A DNA stretch of 64,000 bases from Salinibacterium sp. ZJ70 (GTDB taxonomy: Bacteria; Actinomycetota; Actinomycetes; Actinomycetales; Microbacteriaceae). The stretch spans positions 2,542,001 through 2,606,000 of the forward strand of contig NZ_CP061770.1 of NCBI RefSeq assembly GCF_011751865.2, in the 5' to 3' direction. Position 1 is the first letter of the stretch, and every line of letters begins with the position of its first letter. Made by a program: the position numbers and the translations under genes. The notes under the pieces are model-generated. The model saw only the letters and a list, made by a program, of their open reading frames with translations. It did no database searches and was not told where the DNA came from. Positions 43,147-52,071 of the stretch are shown here, one piece after another.

Positions 43147-46073
43147 TCCTCACCCTCCGCGATCAGCTGGAACGCGGTGCGCACGAAACCGCGCGGGTCG
43201 ACCAGATAGCGCTCGATGTCGGGACGCTGGCCGAGCAGCGATCGGACCCGCGCAGCGACGAGTGCGACCTGCCAGCTCATGTCGACATACATGTTGCGCA
43301 GCTGCTGCGCCTTCACTCCGTTCAGACCTGAGAAGTCCGCCCAGTCCTCGGGGGTCTGGCCGCGCAGCGCCGCCTCCGCGAAATACCCGGACGCCCGCGA
43401 GGTGTAGTCGACGACGCCCTCGAGGGGAAGTGCCTCGATCGCGTCCACGAGCGCGGCGATGCGCTGGGGCTCCGCGGCACCCACCCCCCTCTCGAAGAGG
43501 CGCTCGATCGTGAGGAGCGTCGTGGTCGCTGTGCTGAGTCCGAGGCGCTCGGACCCTTCGATGAACTGCTCGAGGGCGGAGATCGCCTCCGCGTCGCCGC
43601 ACCGACGCAGCAGAGCGATCGCGGTGAGCCAGTTGGGTGTGAGCTTGTGCCAGGTGAGGGGTTCGGGGTCCTTGGGCACGTACTTGCCCGTGCCCGCCGG
43701 CACGCGGGTGGCCAGGTCGTCGAAGCCGTACTCCGCCGTGGCGATCGCGTGCAGCAGGCGAGGCTGAGCCGCGGGGTCCGCCCACATGGCGCCGATGCCC
43801 GCCGCGAGCCAGCTCGTCATCGGTCGCGGGTCGGTGAGGCGCTGAAGCACCGCCTCACGGGCGATCTCCTCGTGACGGAACAGCCACCAGATCGCCTCGC
43901 TCGGAGTCCCCTCGTCGAGGGATTTCAGCGCGCGGCGCAGAAGCAGCCCGCCGTCCTCCCGGGCGTCCGCGGCGCCGACGTCGAAACCCGTGCGCTCGTG
44001 CGGGGCGTCTGCGGTGTCATGGGCGACGCCGAACCCGCGTTCGAGTGCCCGAGGCGGTCGGCCGAGCGCCCCAGATACCTCGAGCTGCCGCTGCAGCTCC
44101 TCGAGCGGAATCTCTCGCACGTCCCCCGCGCAGTCGAGTGCCAGCGCAGCCGCGCGACCAGCCACCTCGCCGATGCGCTGGATGTCACGCTGCATGCGCA
44201 CGGCGTAGCCCGCGTCCTGCGTGGCGCCCAGGCAGCGCGACGCGATCAGAACGTTGGCGAGACCGAGAGGGAGCAGCATCCGATAGCTCAGCTCGCTGCT
44301 CACCGACACCCCCCACGCACGAATGAGCTGCTGCCAGAACACCGACTCATCGGTGTCGAACTCGAAGTCGCTCCCGTGCGAATCGATGTGCGACGCGGTG
44401 TAGCCGATCGCATCGGGAAACCGGCGACGACGGACGACGTCATCGAGCTCGATCCAGAGGTCCGTGCGGACGCGGCGTCCCTGGCGCACCCCCACGAGCG
44501 GTGCGATATAGGTGGGCCGATCCAGGTTCGAATAGGCCCCGTCCACGAGGTACAGAAGCACGCCATCGATGCGGGCGCGGGTCAGATCATCGGGGTCGGT
44601 GGGGTCGCAGTACCCTGCGTCGAAGTTGATGACATCCATGCGAGCTTCGCTGCCCACCTCTCGCAGGCGACCGCCCGACTGCGAGTAGGCGTGAAGAAGT
44701 GCATCGCCGACGCGGCCGCCCTCGAACTCGGCACCCGCGAGCGCGCAGAGGTCTCCGTCGCCGGTGCCGTCGATGAAGACCTTCCCGTGCACGCGCACCA
44801 CACCGTCGGCGGTCGCGGCAAGCACGCTCACGACAGCATCGCCGTCGCGCTCGGCGGCGAAGACGACCGCGTCCGCGAGGATGCGCACACCCTCGCGATC
44901 GAGGGTCGCCTCGACCGCGGTCCGCTTAGCCCACGGATTGTAGGGGCCGTCACGGAACGGTCCGCGGTCATGCTGCTTCATGACGTCGTGGGTCGCTTCG
45001 TCGAGCTCAGACTGCATCCCACCGGGTGCTCCGAACCAGTAGGCGTGGATCGCGGCCGCGGGCCCGACACCTCCCGGGAACGCGAGGGCTTCGATGCCGA
45101 TGACCGTCGCCCCCTGCTCGGCTGCTGCCGCAACGGCGAGCACCCCGCCGGTGCCGACGCCGGCGACCACCACCTCGGCGGAGAGCTCCCGGATCACGGC
45201 GATGTCGCCTCCGCGCGCATCGGGAGACGACGGCGCCTGCACGAGCACCCCCGCGGCTGCCGCACCCAGGTCGAAACGAGCACCCGGGCCCGACGCCGCC
45301 GCAAGCGCAGGGACGGCCGCGGCGACATTGGCGGCCGCAGCCGAAGCTTCGACGGGGGTGTCGTACATCGGAAGCGGGACACCGCTCAGGTGACTGACGC
45401 ACACGCGACGCGCGTCCTCGCCCAGCTTTCGGCAGACGCGATCCACCTCGGCGAGCAGGACATCGCGCCATCCCGCTTCGCCCGTCTCCACCTCGACGAC
45501 CCGTTCCCCGTCCCAGGCGGTGCGGGACAGCTCGGCCTCCAGCGCCGCAGGCCAGTCGGGATGCTGCAGCATCGCTGTGGCGCGCACGCGCGCCGCACCC
45601 GGGATCACGACGGCCGGGTCGATGAGTCGCAGCAGCTCACCTGTCTCCGTCGCGTCGACATAGCCACGCCCGCGCACGGTGCGCGTGCCGAACTTGCCCG
45701 CAACGGTCACCGCACCGATTCCGCTGTGCCCGGGCGACACCGCCACCGGGCGCGCGAAATGCAGTTGGCGCACTCCCGCATCCTGCAGCATCCGCATGCC
45801 GACCAGCTCGGCGATCGCGCCATCGAGCGTCTCCTCGCCGCGTCCACCGCGGCGAGCGACATGCTCGATGAGCTCCTGCCAGTGCAACGATGCAGACTCG
45901 CCGATCTCTCGCGCGAACGCCTGACCGGACTCCCAGAGGATGTCGCCGCGCGTGGCGACGAGCAGAACACGGTCGCCGACTGAGCGCCGTTCCAACGCGG
46001 CCGCGACGCCGGCGTAGCCCCCGCCGAAGACGACGGTATCGAAATCGGTGTCGAACACCGAGACCCAAGACAT
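43143..46073 (-). CDS. Large FAD-dependent oxidoreductase with two dinucleotide-binding motifs
   Basis: The 976-residue cytoplasmic flavoprotein belongs to the FAD_oxidored group. Two Rossmann motifs are seen: FGGGYAGVAAAL (16-27) and VVVAGVGTGGVLAVAAAAEQG (about 299-319), the latter followed by LAFPGGVGPAAAIHAYWFG. The ribityl-binding FIDGTGDGDLCALAGAEFEGG appears near 440-460, and the end of the FAD domain ANVLIASRCLGATQDAGYAVRMQRD near 605-630. The last 280 residues are helical (HEAT-like). ATG 46073 is chosen over an upstream TTG because GGAG stands 10-13 nt before. It overlaps GH3 and follows the permeases, so it likely oxidises the imported sugar or aglycone (inference). Confidence 0.8.
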   Translation of the reverse strand: MSWVSVFDTDFDTVVFGGGYAGVAAALERRSVGDRVLLVATRGDILWESGQAFAREIGESASLHWQELIEHVARRGGRGEETLDGAIAELVGMRMLQDAGVRQLHFARPVAVSPGHSGIGAVTVAGKFGTRTVRGRGYVDATETGELLRLIDPAVVIPGAARVRATAMLQHPDWPAALEAELSRTAWDGERVVEVETGEAGWRDVLLAEVDRVCRKLGEDARRVCVSHLSGVPLPMYDTPVEASAAAANVAAAVPALAAASGPGARFDLGAAAAGVLVQAPSSPDARGGDIAVIRELSAEVVVAGVGTGGVLAVAAAAEQGATVIGIEALAFPGGVGPAAAIHAYWFGAPGGMQSELDEATHDVMKQHDRGPFRDGPYNPWAKRTAVEATLDREGVRILADAVVFAAERDGDAVVSVLAATADGVVRVHGKVFIDGTGDGDLCALAGAEFEGGRVGDALLHAYSQSGGRLREVGSEARMDVINFDAGYCDPTDPDDLTRARIDGVLLYLVDGAYSNLDRPTYIAPLVGVRQGRRVRTDLWIELDDVVRRRRFPDAIGYTASHIDSHGSDFEFDTDESVFWQQLIRAWGVSVSSELSYRMLLPLGLANVLIASRCLGATQDAGYAVRMQRDIQRIGEVAGRAAALALDCAGDVREIPLEELQRQLEVSGALGRPPRALERGFGVAHDTADAPHERTGFDVGAADAREDGGLLLRRALKSLDEGTPSEAIWWLFRHEEIAREAVLQRLTDPRPMTSWLAAGIGAMWADPAAQPRLLHAIATAEYGFDDLATRVPAGTGKYVPKDPEPLTWHKLTPNWLTAIALLRRCGDAEAISALEQFIEGSERLGLSTATTTLLTIERLFERGVGAAEPQRIAALVDAIEALPLEGVVDYTSRASGYFAEAALRGQTPEDWADFSGLNGVKAQQLRNMYVDMSWQVALVAARVRSLLGQRPDIERYLVDPRGFVRTAFQLIAEGEE

Positions 46074-46100
46074 GACAGAAGACTCCAAGAAGACGGGCGG

Positions 46101-46925
46101 TCAGCCCTTGATCGCGCCCTGCGTGATTCCCGAGACGAAGCTGCGCTGGAACACGAGGTAGACGATGACGATCGGAATGGTGACGAGGATGCTGGCCGCC
46201 GCGAGGAGCGGCACATCGGTGGAGTGCTCTCCGACGAAGTAGCCGAGACCCGCGGGGGCGGTGCGACGCGACGGATCCTGGATGAGCACGATGATCAGCA
46301 GGAACTGGTTCCACGACCACATGAAGAACAGCACGGCGATCGTGGTGAGCGCGGGCCCCGAGATGGGCAGCAGGATCTTGAGGAGCACGATGAGATCGCG
46401 TGCACCATCGATGCGGGCCGACTCGACCAGCTCGCGCGGGAGTGACGCGAAATGCGTCTGCATCCAGTACACGCCGAACGGCAGGAAGAGAGCGATCTCA
46501 GCGAGGATCACACCGACGTGGGTGTTGACGAGGCCCATCGCCGACAGGTTGTAGTACAGCGCGACGACGACGAGTTCGGTGGGCAGTGTGAGCCCGAGAA
46601 TGAACGCCACCGAGATCCAGCGCGACCCGCGCGGACGCAGCACTGCGAGTGCGAATCCGGCGAGTGTCGAGAACGCGATCGTGAGCGGCACGACACACAG
46701 CGCCACCAACAGGCTCGAGCCCATGAGCTGCGAGAATCGGCCCTTCTCCCACGCTGTGGCGAAGTTCTCGAACGCGAGCTGCGGGGGAAGCGCGAGACCG
46801 CCTACGGCACTGCCTGCCGGATGCAGTGCCGACAGGATGACGCTCGCGAACGGGAGCAGCACGGCTGCGGCGAAGATGATCAGGACGACGGTGCGTGCGG
46901 TGTCGACCGCGGGTGACGGCTTCAT
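46101..46925 (-). CDS. Sugar ABC transporter permease (MalG type)
   Basis: The 274-residue membrane protein has six helices and the EAA loop ELVESARIDGARDLIVLLKI near 165-184, which docks the ATPase. It belongs to the CUT1 carbohydrate family. It overlaps the MalF-type gene by 4 nt and pairs with it. No ATPase gene is present in the operon, which is usual in actinobacteria where a shared MsiK-like ATPase serves many importers. Confidence 0.93.
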   Translation of the reverse strand: MKPSPAVDTARTVVLIIFAAAVLLPFASVILSALHPAGSAVGGLALPPQLAFENFATAWEKGRFSQLMGSSLLVALCVVPLTIAFSTLAGFALAVLRPRGSRWISVAFILGLTLPTELVVVALYYNLSAMGLVNTHVGVILAEIALFLPFGVYWMQTHFASLPRELVESARIDGARDLIVLLKILLPISGPALTTIAVLFFMWSWNQFLLIIVLIQDPSRRTAPAGLGYFVGEHSTDVPLLAAASILVTIPIVIVYLVFQRSFVSGITQGAIKG

Positions 46926-47863
46926 TCGCGTTCCTTCGCAACTCGGCGGATGGCTCCGATGACGAGGATCACGAGCACAGTGAGGGTGACGGCGAGCGCT
47001 GCCGCAGTTCCGATCTCGCCGTCTTTGAACGCGAGGCGGTAGACCAGCAGGCCCGGGATGACGGTCTGATTCGCCGGGCCGCCATCGGTGGTCATGTAGA
47101 CGAGGTCGAAGCTCGTCAGCGCGGCGATCGTGCAGATGACGGACGCGATCGTGACCTCGCCGCGGATCCCCGGAAGAGTGACCGAGAGGAAGCGACGGAA
47201 CGGGCCCGCTCCGTCGAGCTTGGCTGCCTCATACAGCGAGGTGTCGATGTGCTGAGCGCCCGCGAGGAACAGCATCATGCACAGACCTGCCAGGCACCAT
47301 GTTCCGACGAAGCCGAGGGCGATGAGCGCGAACGAGAAGTCGCCCAGCCAGACGCGCGTGATCGAGTCGAGGCCGATGAGGCGCAGCCCCTGGTTGAGGG
47401 TTCCGTCTTCGCTGTACATCCAGCGCCAGGTGATCCCCACGACGACCATGGGGAGCACCTGCGGGAGGAAGTAGACCACCCGGAAGAAGGTCAGCCCCCG
47501 GCGCGCGTAGCCCATGAGGAGCCCAGCCATGATGAGGCCCAGGATGATCGGAATCACGCTGAAGAAGAGGATCAGCACGAAGGAGTTGCCGAGCGACTTC
47601 AGCAGCAGCGGCTTGGTGAAGACCTCGGCGTAGTTCTCGAGGCCCACCCACACGGGAGGCAGGATGCCGTCCCATTCGAAGAGCGAGAGTCCGGCGGTGT
47701 GGAGCGCGGGCCAGATGGCGAATCCGACGTAGATGAGCGCGGCGGGGGCGAGGTAGAGGAATGCGTGGGCGCTGCCGATCGTTCGACGCGCGGTGGGGCG
47801 CCCGGCACGACCGGGGCGGGCCGAAGCCCGCCCCGGTGCAGTGCCGATACCGGCTTTAGGCAT
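46922..47863 (-). CDS. Sugar ABC transporter permease (MalF type)
   Basis: The 313-residue CUT1 permease starts with a basic, Ala/Gly/Arg-rich cytoplasmic stretch of about 30 residues. Six helices follow, and an EAA loop SLYEAAKLDGAGPFRRFLSVTLP near 213-235. The substrate-facing loop has ALHTAGLSLFEWDG after helix 1. Overlap of 8 nt with the binding-protein gene and 4 nt with the second permease shows strict co-translation. Confidence 0.93.
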   Translation of the reverse strand: MPKAGIGTAPGRASARPGRAGRPTARRTIGSAHAFLYLAPAALIYVGFAIWPALHTAGLSLFEWDGILPPVWVGLENYAEVFTKPLLLKSLGNSFVLILFFSVIPIILGLIMAGLLMGYARRGLTFFRVVYFLPQVLPMVVVGITWRWMYSEDGTLNQGLRLIGLDSITRVWLGDFSFALIALGFVGTWCLAGLCMMLFLAGAQHIDTSLYEAAKLDGAGPFRRFLSVTLPGIRGEVTIASVICTIAALTSFDLVYMTTDGGPANQTVIPGLLVYRLAFKDGEIGTAAALAVTLTVLVILVIGAIRRVAKERE

Positions 47864-49163
47864 GCGTGCTGTCCCACTCCGCCTGCAGCGAGGCGATGTA
47901 GTCAGCGGTGCTCATCTGGCCAGCAAGGATGCCCTGCAGGCCCGGCTTGATGACATCGAACATGCCGGTGGTGGCGAAGTCGGGGAAGGCGACGACGCCG
48001 ACTCCGTCGACGATCTGCTGGTACGCCTCGACGAGCGTTCCCTGCAGCCCTTCAGCTGTGACGTCGGTGCCGACGCCCACAGGCATGAGGCCCGCGTCGA
48101 CCTGGATCTGGGCAGCGGTCTGCTCAGCCATGAAGTCGAGGAATGCGGCGGCGACGTTGGCGTTCTTGGACTTGGCGGGGATCGCGTAGGCAAGGCTTCC
48201 ACCTGCGGCGATGCGCGGATCGCCGGCAGCTGCGGCGGGGGCCGGAACGAAGCCTGCGGCGTCTCCGATGCCCTCCGAGATGCCCTTCGCGGCCCAGTTG
48301 CCCGACATGACGAACGCGCTGCGTCCGCTCACGAACTCGGCGAGCGCGTCCGTGTCAGACACGGCCGCGGCTCCGTCGGCGATGTAGCCCTTGGCAGCCC
48401 AGCTGGCGAGCACGTCAGTCGCCTCCGCGGCGCCGGCGGTGTCGATGGTCGAGCCGTCCTGGCCGAAGACCCACGACTGATAGTCGGCGGCGTCCTGGTA
48501 GACGTTCTGCAACGACGCCCACAGGTGCACGATGCCGGTCTCGAGGCCTCCGACCGAGATGCCTCGGTAGCCGGCTGCGGTGACCGCGTCGAGCGCCGTC
48601 TCGAGCTCGGCGATGGTCTGCGGTGCCTCGACGCCCGCCTCAGCGAGGATGTCGGCGTTGTAGTACAGACCGACGAACTTCGTGCCCGCGGGGATGGCGT
48701 ACAGGTTGCCGACGCCATACGTCGAGGCCTGCTCGTCAGCGGTGAGCATGCTGAGGCTGGCCTCGGGGAACTTCTCGTCCCAGCCGTACGCCTCGGACCA
48801 CTCGTTGAGGCCGCGGATGAGGCCGCCCTTGATGAGCGGACGCATCGCCGACGCGTTGTACTGCGCGAGGTCAGGTGCATCGGCCGAGTTAAGGGTCAGC
48901 TTGATCGAGGTCACGTAGTCGCCGAAGGGGATGTGCTGCGGCTCGAAGGTGACGTTCGGGTGCTTGGCGGTGAACGCGTCCATGAGCTGCGTCGCGGGCG
49001 GGTCGTCGAAGTAGACGAACTTCAGCGTGACGGGCTCATCGGTGATCTGGGTCGAGACTTCGGCCTCAGGAGCTGTCTCAGCGGCAGCGCAGCCGGAGAG
49101 AGCGATCGCAACGGAAGCCACCGCGGTGAGGGCGATGGCGGACCGCGAGATGTGAGTGGACAT
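47856..49163 (-). CDS. Extracellular sugar-binding lipoprotein (ABC transporter)
   Basis: The 435-residue precursor has a lipoprotein signal (AIALSGC, acylated Cys near 25). A CUT1-type solute-binding protein follows, with VTLKFVYFDDPPATQLMDAFTAKHPNVTF, AIPAGTKFVGLYYNADILAEAG and FVSGRSAFVMSGNWAA as family stretches. It captures the substrate outside the membrane for the two permeases. AAAGGA before the ATG is the ribosome site. It is the first gene of the five-gene operon that ends with GH3. The sugar is unknown; the GH3 suggests a beta-linked oligosaccharide or glycoside. Confidence 0.93.
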   Translation of the reverse strand: MSTHISRSAIALTAVASVAIALSGCAAAETAPEAEVSTQITDEPVTLKFVYFDDPPATQLMDAFTAKHPNVTFEPQHIPFGDYVTSIKLTLNSADAPDLAQYNASAMRPLIKGGLIRGLNEWSEAYGWDEKFPEASLSMLTADEQASTYGVGNLYAIPAGTKFVGLYYNADILAEAGVEAPQTIAELETALDAVTAAGYRGISVGGLETGIVHLWASLQNVYQDAADYQSWVFGQDGSTIDTAGAAEATDVLASWAAKGYIADGAAAVSDTDALAEFVSGRSAFVMSGNWAAKGISEGIGDAAGFVPAPAAAAGDPRIAAGGSLAYAIPAKSKNANVAAAFLDFMAEQTAAQIQVDAGLMPVGVGTDVTAEGLQGTLVEAYQQIVDGVGVVAFPDFATTGMFDVIKPGLQGILAGQMSTADYIASLQAEWDSTHA

Positions 49164-49189
49164 CGGATCCTTTCAAGGGAAATAGGCGT

Positions 49190-49205
49190 GACATGTCAAC
49201 ATGTC
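49190..49205. promoter_or_regulatory. Operator candidate in the sugar-operon promoter
   Basis: GACATG-TCAA-CATGTC is a perfect inverted repeat. On the minus strand it fills the spacer between a CACCGA -35-like element and a CCTATT -10 (complement of 49181-49186) that would start the message just before AAAGGA. A repressor here would shut the operon. Confidence 0.45.
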
Positions 49206-49227
49206 GGTGCTGTGGCAGCCGAAACTC

Positions 49228-49280
49228 GTCGACATCGACGCGCCCCGGCCAGATCGTCGCCCTGGCGTCGACTGCGACGC
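49228..49280. promoter_or_regulatory. Direct-repeat pair, possible AraC-type activator sites
   Basis: GTCGACATCGACGC (49228-49241) and GTCGACTGCGACGC (49267-49280) differ at two bases and are 39 bp apart in the same orientation. They sit between the sugar operon and the divergent PocR-AraC gene, upstream of the operon promoter. AraC proteins typically bind such direct repeats. Confidence 0.5.
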
Positions 49281-49367
49281 AGCGGCGGGAGATCACCCTA
49301 TGAGCATCAGCCGACGGCACTGCGCTCGCCAATGCACGAATCCGTCGAGTGATTGAATAAAGCCGCT

Positions 49368-50201
49368 ATGCACGACCAGAAGCTCCCGAGCGACCGGCTC
49401 ACCGTTGCGATCGAACGCGCTTTGGCGACCTTCGAAACCCTCACGGATGCCCTGCTGTGCTTCCGGCCCGTCGCCCAGCGATGGAACGCGCTCGGCGACC
49501 ACGGCCGCATCGAGCCGTACGCGGATCACCGCTCCCCGTTCTGCATCGAGCAGAAGGCGAAGAACCTGCCTGCCTGCATGCGCTGTGACAATCAGGACGC
49601 CTTTCTGGCGTGCGAAGGACGCAACGAGGCATTCGTGCGTCGTTGCCACGCCGGGGCCGATGAGCTGATCCTGCCGCTGCGCAGCGACGGCAGCCTCACA
49701 GGGGTCGTCTTCCTCGGGCTCCTCTCCACGCCGGCGAGCCGCGCCGCCGCAGACCGCCCGGCCCCGGAGCACGACACCGCGACGCTCTCGTCAGCCCTCG
49801 ACGCCCTGCGCGCCCGCCTGATGGAGATCTTCACCGAACTCGGCCAGGAGGCGAGCGTCAGCTGGCGCGGACCGATGGCGCTCATCATCGAGGAATACCT
49901 TCGGGAGTCGCTCGCAACGGGGCCATCACTGTCGGAGCTGTCCACCCGAATGCGGCTCTCGGTCTCGCGTGCCGGACACGTGGTACGCGAAGCCACCGGC
50001 GAGAGCTTCAACCAGCTCGTGGAGAAGCGCCGTATCGATATGGCATCGGAGCTCCTCACTCGCACCGACGGAACGGTCGGCTGGATCGCCTCGCAGGTGG
50101 GCTTCGCCGACACCGCCTACTTCTGCCGCTACTTCAAGAAGCGCACGGGGATGTCACCGGGCGCATTCCGCACCGAGAACGGTCGCCCGATCCCCGTCTG
50201 A
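49368..50201 (+). CDS. PocR-domain AraC-family regulator
   Basis: The 277-residue protein has a PocR sensory domain (about 8-165) with the cysteine set FCIEQKAKNLPACMRC and AFVRRCHAG. A typical AraC DNA-binding domain follows (about 175-272): SVSRAGHVVREATGESFNQLVEKRRIDMASELL, then VGWIASQVGFADTAYFCRYFKKRTGMSPGAFR. It likely activates the divergent sugar operon in response to a small ligand. ATG 49368 is used; an upstream in-frame TTG overlaps the -10-like GAATAA (49355-49360). The message is probably leaderless. The cysteines could hold a metal. Confidence 0.9.
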   Translation: MHDQKLPSDRLTVAIERALATFETLTDALLCFRPVAQRWNALGDHGRIEPYADHRSPFCIEQKAKNLPACMRCDNQDAFLACEGRNEAFVRRCHAGADELILPLRSDGSLTGVVFLGLLSTPASRAAADRPAPEHDTATLSSALDALRARLMEIFTELGQEASVSWRGPMALIIEEYLRESLATGPSLSELSTRMRLSVSRAGHVVREATGESFNQLVEKRRIDMASELLTRTDGTVGWIASQVGFADTAYFCRYFKKRTGMSPGAFRTENGRPIPV

Positions 50202-50270
50202 GCCGTGCGGGAGGTCGATCAGCGAATTCGGACCGTCCGGCCAGACTGCGCGCCGATCGCTGACCCGCCG

Positions 50271-51053
50271 TCAATCATCAGTTGCTTCGGCATCGAGCCA
50301 CACCGTCATCCGGAGCCGCTCCTCGGGGAGATACAGAACCTCGTGTCGGCGCGCGACGACACCATCGGGCCCGCGCACGTGAGAGACCGACGTGCGCCTC
50401 CGCGCGACGAGGTGGCCACTCCACCAGTCGTCGAACAGGCGACTGGCGGCGCTCAGCTCGGCGACGAGGGCCTGCAGCTCTGGGTCGTGCAGGTTGTCCG
50501 CATTGGCGGCTCGAAGGTGGGCGACCGAGCCGCGCGCGAGGTGCTCCCACTCCACGAAGGCCTCTCGTGCACGCAGATCGGTGAGGAGGTAGCGACATGT
50601 GTTGCGCTGATCGGGGGCGAGCCCGGCGAAGCCGTCGTAGAGGGCGAGACCCTCGGGGTTGGCCGCGACCATTCGACTCAGCCGGTCCAGCACATAGGCG
50701 GGATGCGGGCGGAGCGCGCCCACGAGGGCATCCATCCGATCGGCGACGGCGGTGGAATCCTCCTGCGGGCCCGGTGACGTCGGCGCCATGCGACCCCGGA
50801 GTCGATACAGGTGCTCGGTCGCATCCGGCGTGAGCCGCAGCGCCCGCGACAGCGCCTCGAGCACGCTGTCGCTCGGGTTGCACTCGCGCCCCTGCTCGAG
50901 GCGCGTGTAGTAGTCGATGCTGATGCCCGACGCCGCCGCGACCTCTTCGCGGCGCAGCCCGCTGACGCGGCGTCGAGATGACGATCCGCGTGGCGGCTCC
51001 AGTGACGCATCAGCACGGCGCGCGCGAAGGAAGTCGCCGAGTTCATGAGCCAT
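50271..51053 (-). CDS. XRE-family regulator with MmyB-like ligand domain
   Basis: The 260-residue protein has an amino XRE helix-turn-helix (about 25-80: SGLRREEVAAASGISIDYYTRLEQGRE). A carboxyl MmyB-like PAS-related domain follows, with HPAYVLDRLSRMVAANPEGLALYDGFAGL, RNTCRYLLTD, HLRAANADNLHDPELQALVAELSAASRLFDDWW and the end LRMTVWLDAEATDD. In this family the second domain senses a fatty acid or other small ligand. ATG 51053 gives the family start MAHELGDFLRARR. Divergent from a methyltransferase, its probable target. Confidence 0.9.
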   Translation of the reverse strand: MAHELGDFLRARRADASLEPPRGSSSRRRVSGLRREEVAAASGISIDYYTRLEQGRECNPSDSVLEALSRALRLTPDATEHLYRLRGRMAPTSPGPQEDSTAVADRMDALVGALRPHPAYVLDRLSRMVAANPEGLALYDGFAGLAPDQRNTCRYLLTDLRAREAFVEWEHLARGSVAHLRAANADNLHDPELQALVAELSAASRLFDDWWSGHLVARRRTSVSHVRGPDGVVARRHEVLYLPEERLRMTVWLDAEATDD

Positions 51054-51199
51054 GGCCCAACTGTCGCAGACTCCGATGCGCACAGGAATCCGGTGGGTGC
51101 GCCACTCCTAGGAAGACGCCGGTCTCCTTCTCTGAGCGCCGCCCGTCCGATGATGGACGACAGCACACCACACCACCCCATCCAGCTCTGGGAGACTCC

Positions 51200-51997
51200 A
51201 TGGCCACCTACACGCACGGCTACCACGAATCCGTTCTCCGCTCGCACCGGACACGGACGGCGGCGAACTCGGCGGCGCACCTGCTGCCCTTGCTCACGCC
51301 GACAGACCATCTCCTCGATGTGGGAGCGGGCGCCGGCACGATCACCGCCGACCTCGCTCGGCTCGTCGCGCGGGTGACGGCGACGGAGATCGGCCCCGAC
51401 GAACTGGCGCTGACGGAAGCCACGCTGCTCGACGCGGGCGTCGACAACGTCACTCTCGACACCGCCGACATCCACGCGCTCCCCTACGACGACGCAACCT
51501 TCGACGTCACGCACGCGCACCAGGTCCTCCAGCACGTCGCCGATCCCGTGCAGGCGCTCCGCGAGCTCGCGCGGGTGACGAAACCGGGCGGAGTGGTCGC
51601 GGTGCGCGACAGCGACTACGCCGGCTTCTGCTGGTGGCCGGCGCTCCCCCCGCTCGACTCGTGGCTGCGGCTCTACCGCTCGCTGGCTCGACGCAACGGC
51701 GGAGAGCCGGATGCGGGAAGGCGCCTGCTCTCCTGGGCTCGGCAGGCGGGGCTCGCCGGCGCCGTCGCCACATCGAGCACCTGGTGCTACGCGACGCCGT
51801 CCGAGCGCGAGTGGTGGGGCGGGATGTGGGCGGATCGCATCCTGTCGTCCGCGATCCACCGTCAGCTCATCGACGGGGGGCTGGCGAGCGAAGCCGAACT
51901 GCAGGAGATCAGCGATGCATGGCGCGCCTGGGCCTCTGCAGAGGACGGGTGGATCTCGATTCTGCACGGCGAGCTGATCTACCGCATCCCCGAGTGA
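51200..51997 (+). CDS. SAM-dependent methyltransferase
   Basis: The 265-residue class I methyltransferase has the SAM motif LLDVGAGAGTITADLA near 38-53, an acidic residue after strand 2 (ATEIGPDELAL), DTADIHALPYDDATFDVTHAHQVLQH and VTKPGGVVAVRDSDYAGF. The carboxyl part is rich in Trp (EREWWGGMWADRIL), a feature of small-molecule methyltransferases. The substrate is unknown. GGGAG stands 6 nt before the ATG. It forms a divergent pair with the XRE/MmyB regulator (146 bp). Confidence 0.88.
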   Translation: MATYTHGYHESVLRSHRTRTAANSAAHLLPLLTPTDHLLDVGAGAGTITADLARLVARVTATEIGPDELALTEATLLDAGVDNVTLDTADIHALPYDDATFDVTHAHQVLQHVADPVQALRELARVTKPGGVVAVRDSDYAGFCWWPALPPLDSWLRLYRSLARRNGGEPDAGRRLLSWARQAGLAGAVATSSTWCYATPSEREWWGGMWADRILSSAIHRQLIDGGLASEAELQEISDAWRAWASAEDGWISILHGELIYRIPE

Positions 51998-52071
51998 CGC
52001 ACCGACACCGCCCGCTTTCGGGGCCGCGGAAAAAATAACGGAAAGATAACTAGACAGCGTTACCTTGTCGT

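Noticed and set aside
43647..45983. About 780-codon plus-strand frame opposite the flavoprotein gene
   Set aside because: Composition (His, Arg, Asp rich) is that of an antisense shadow and it has no conserved motif.
46074..46088. TTG start for the flavoprotein
   Set aside because: ATG 46073 has a proper GGAG site at normal distance.
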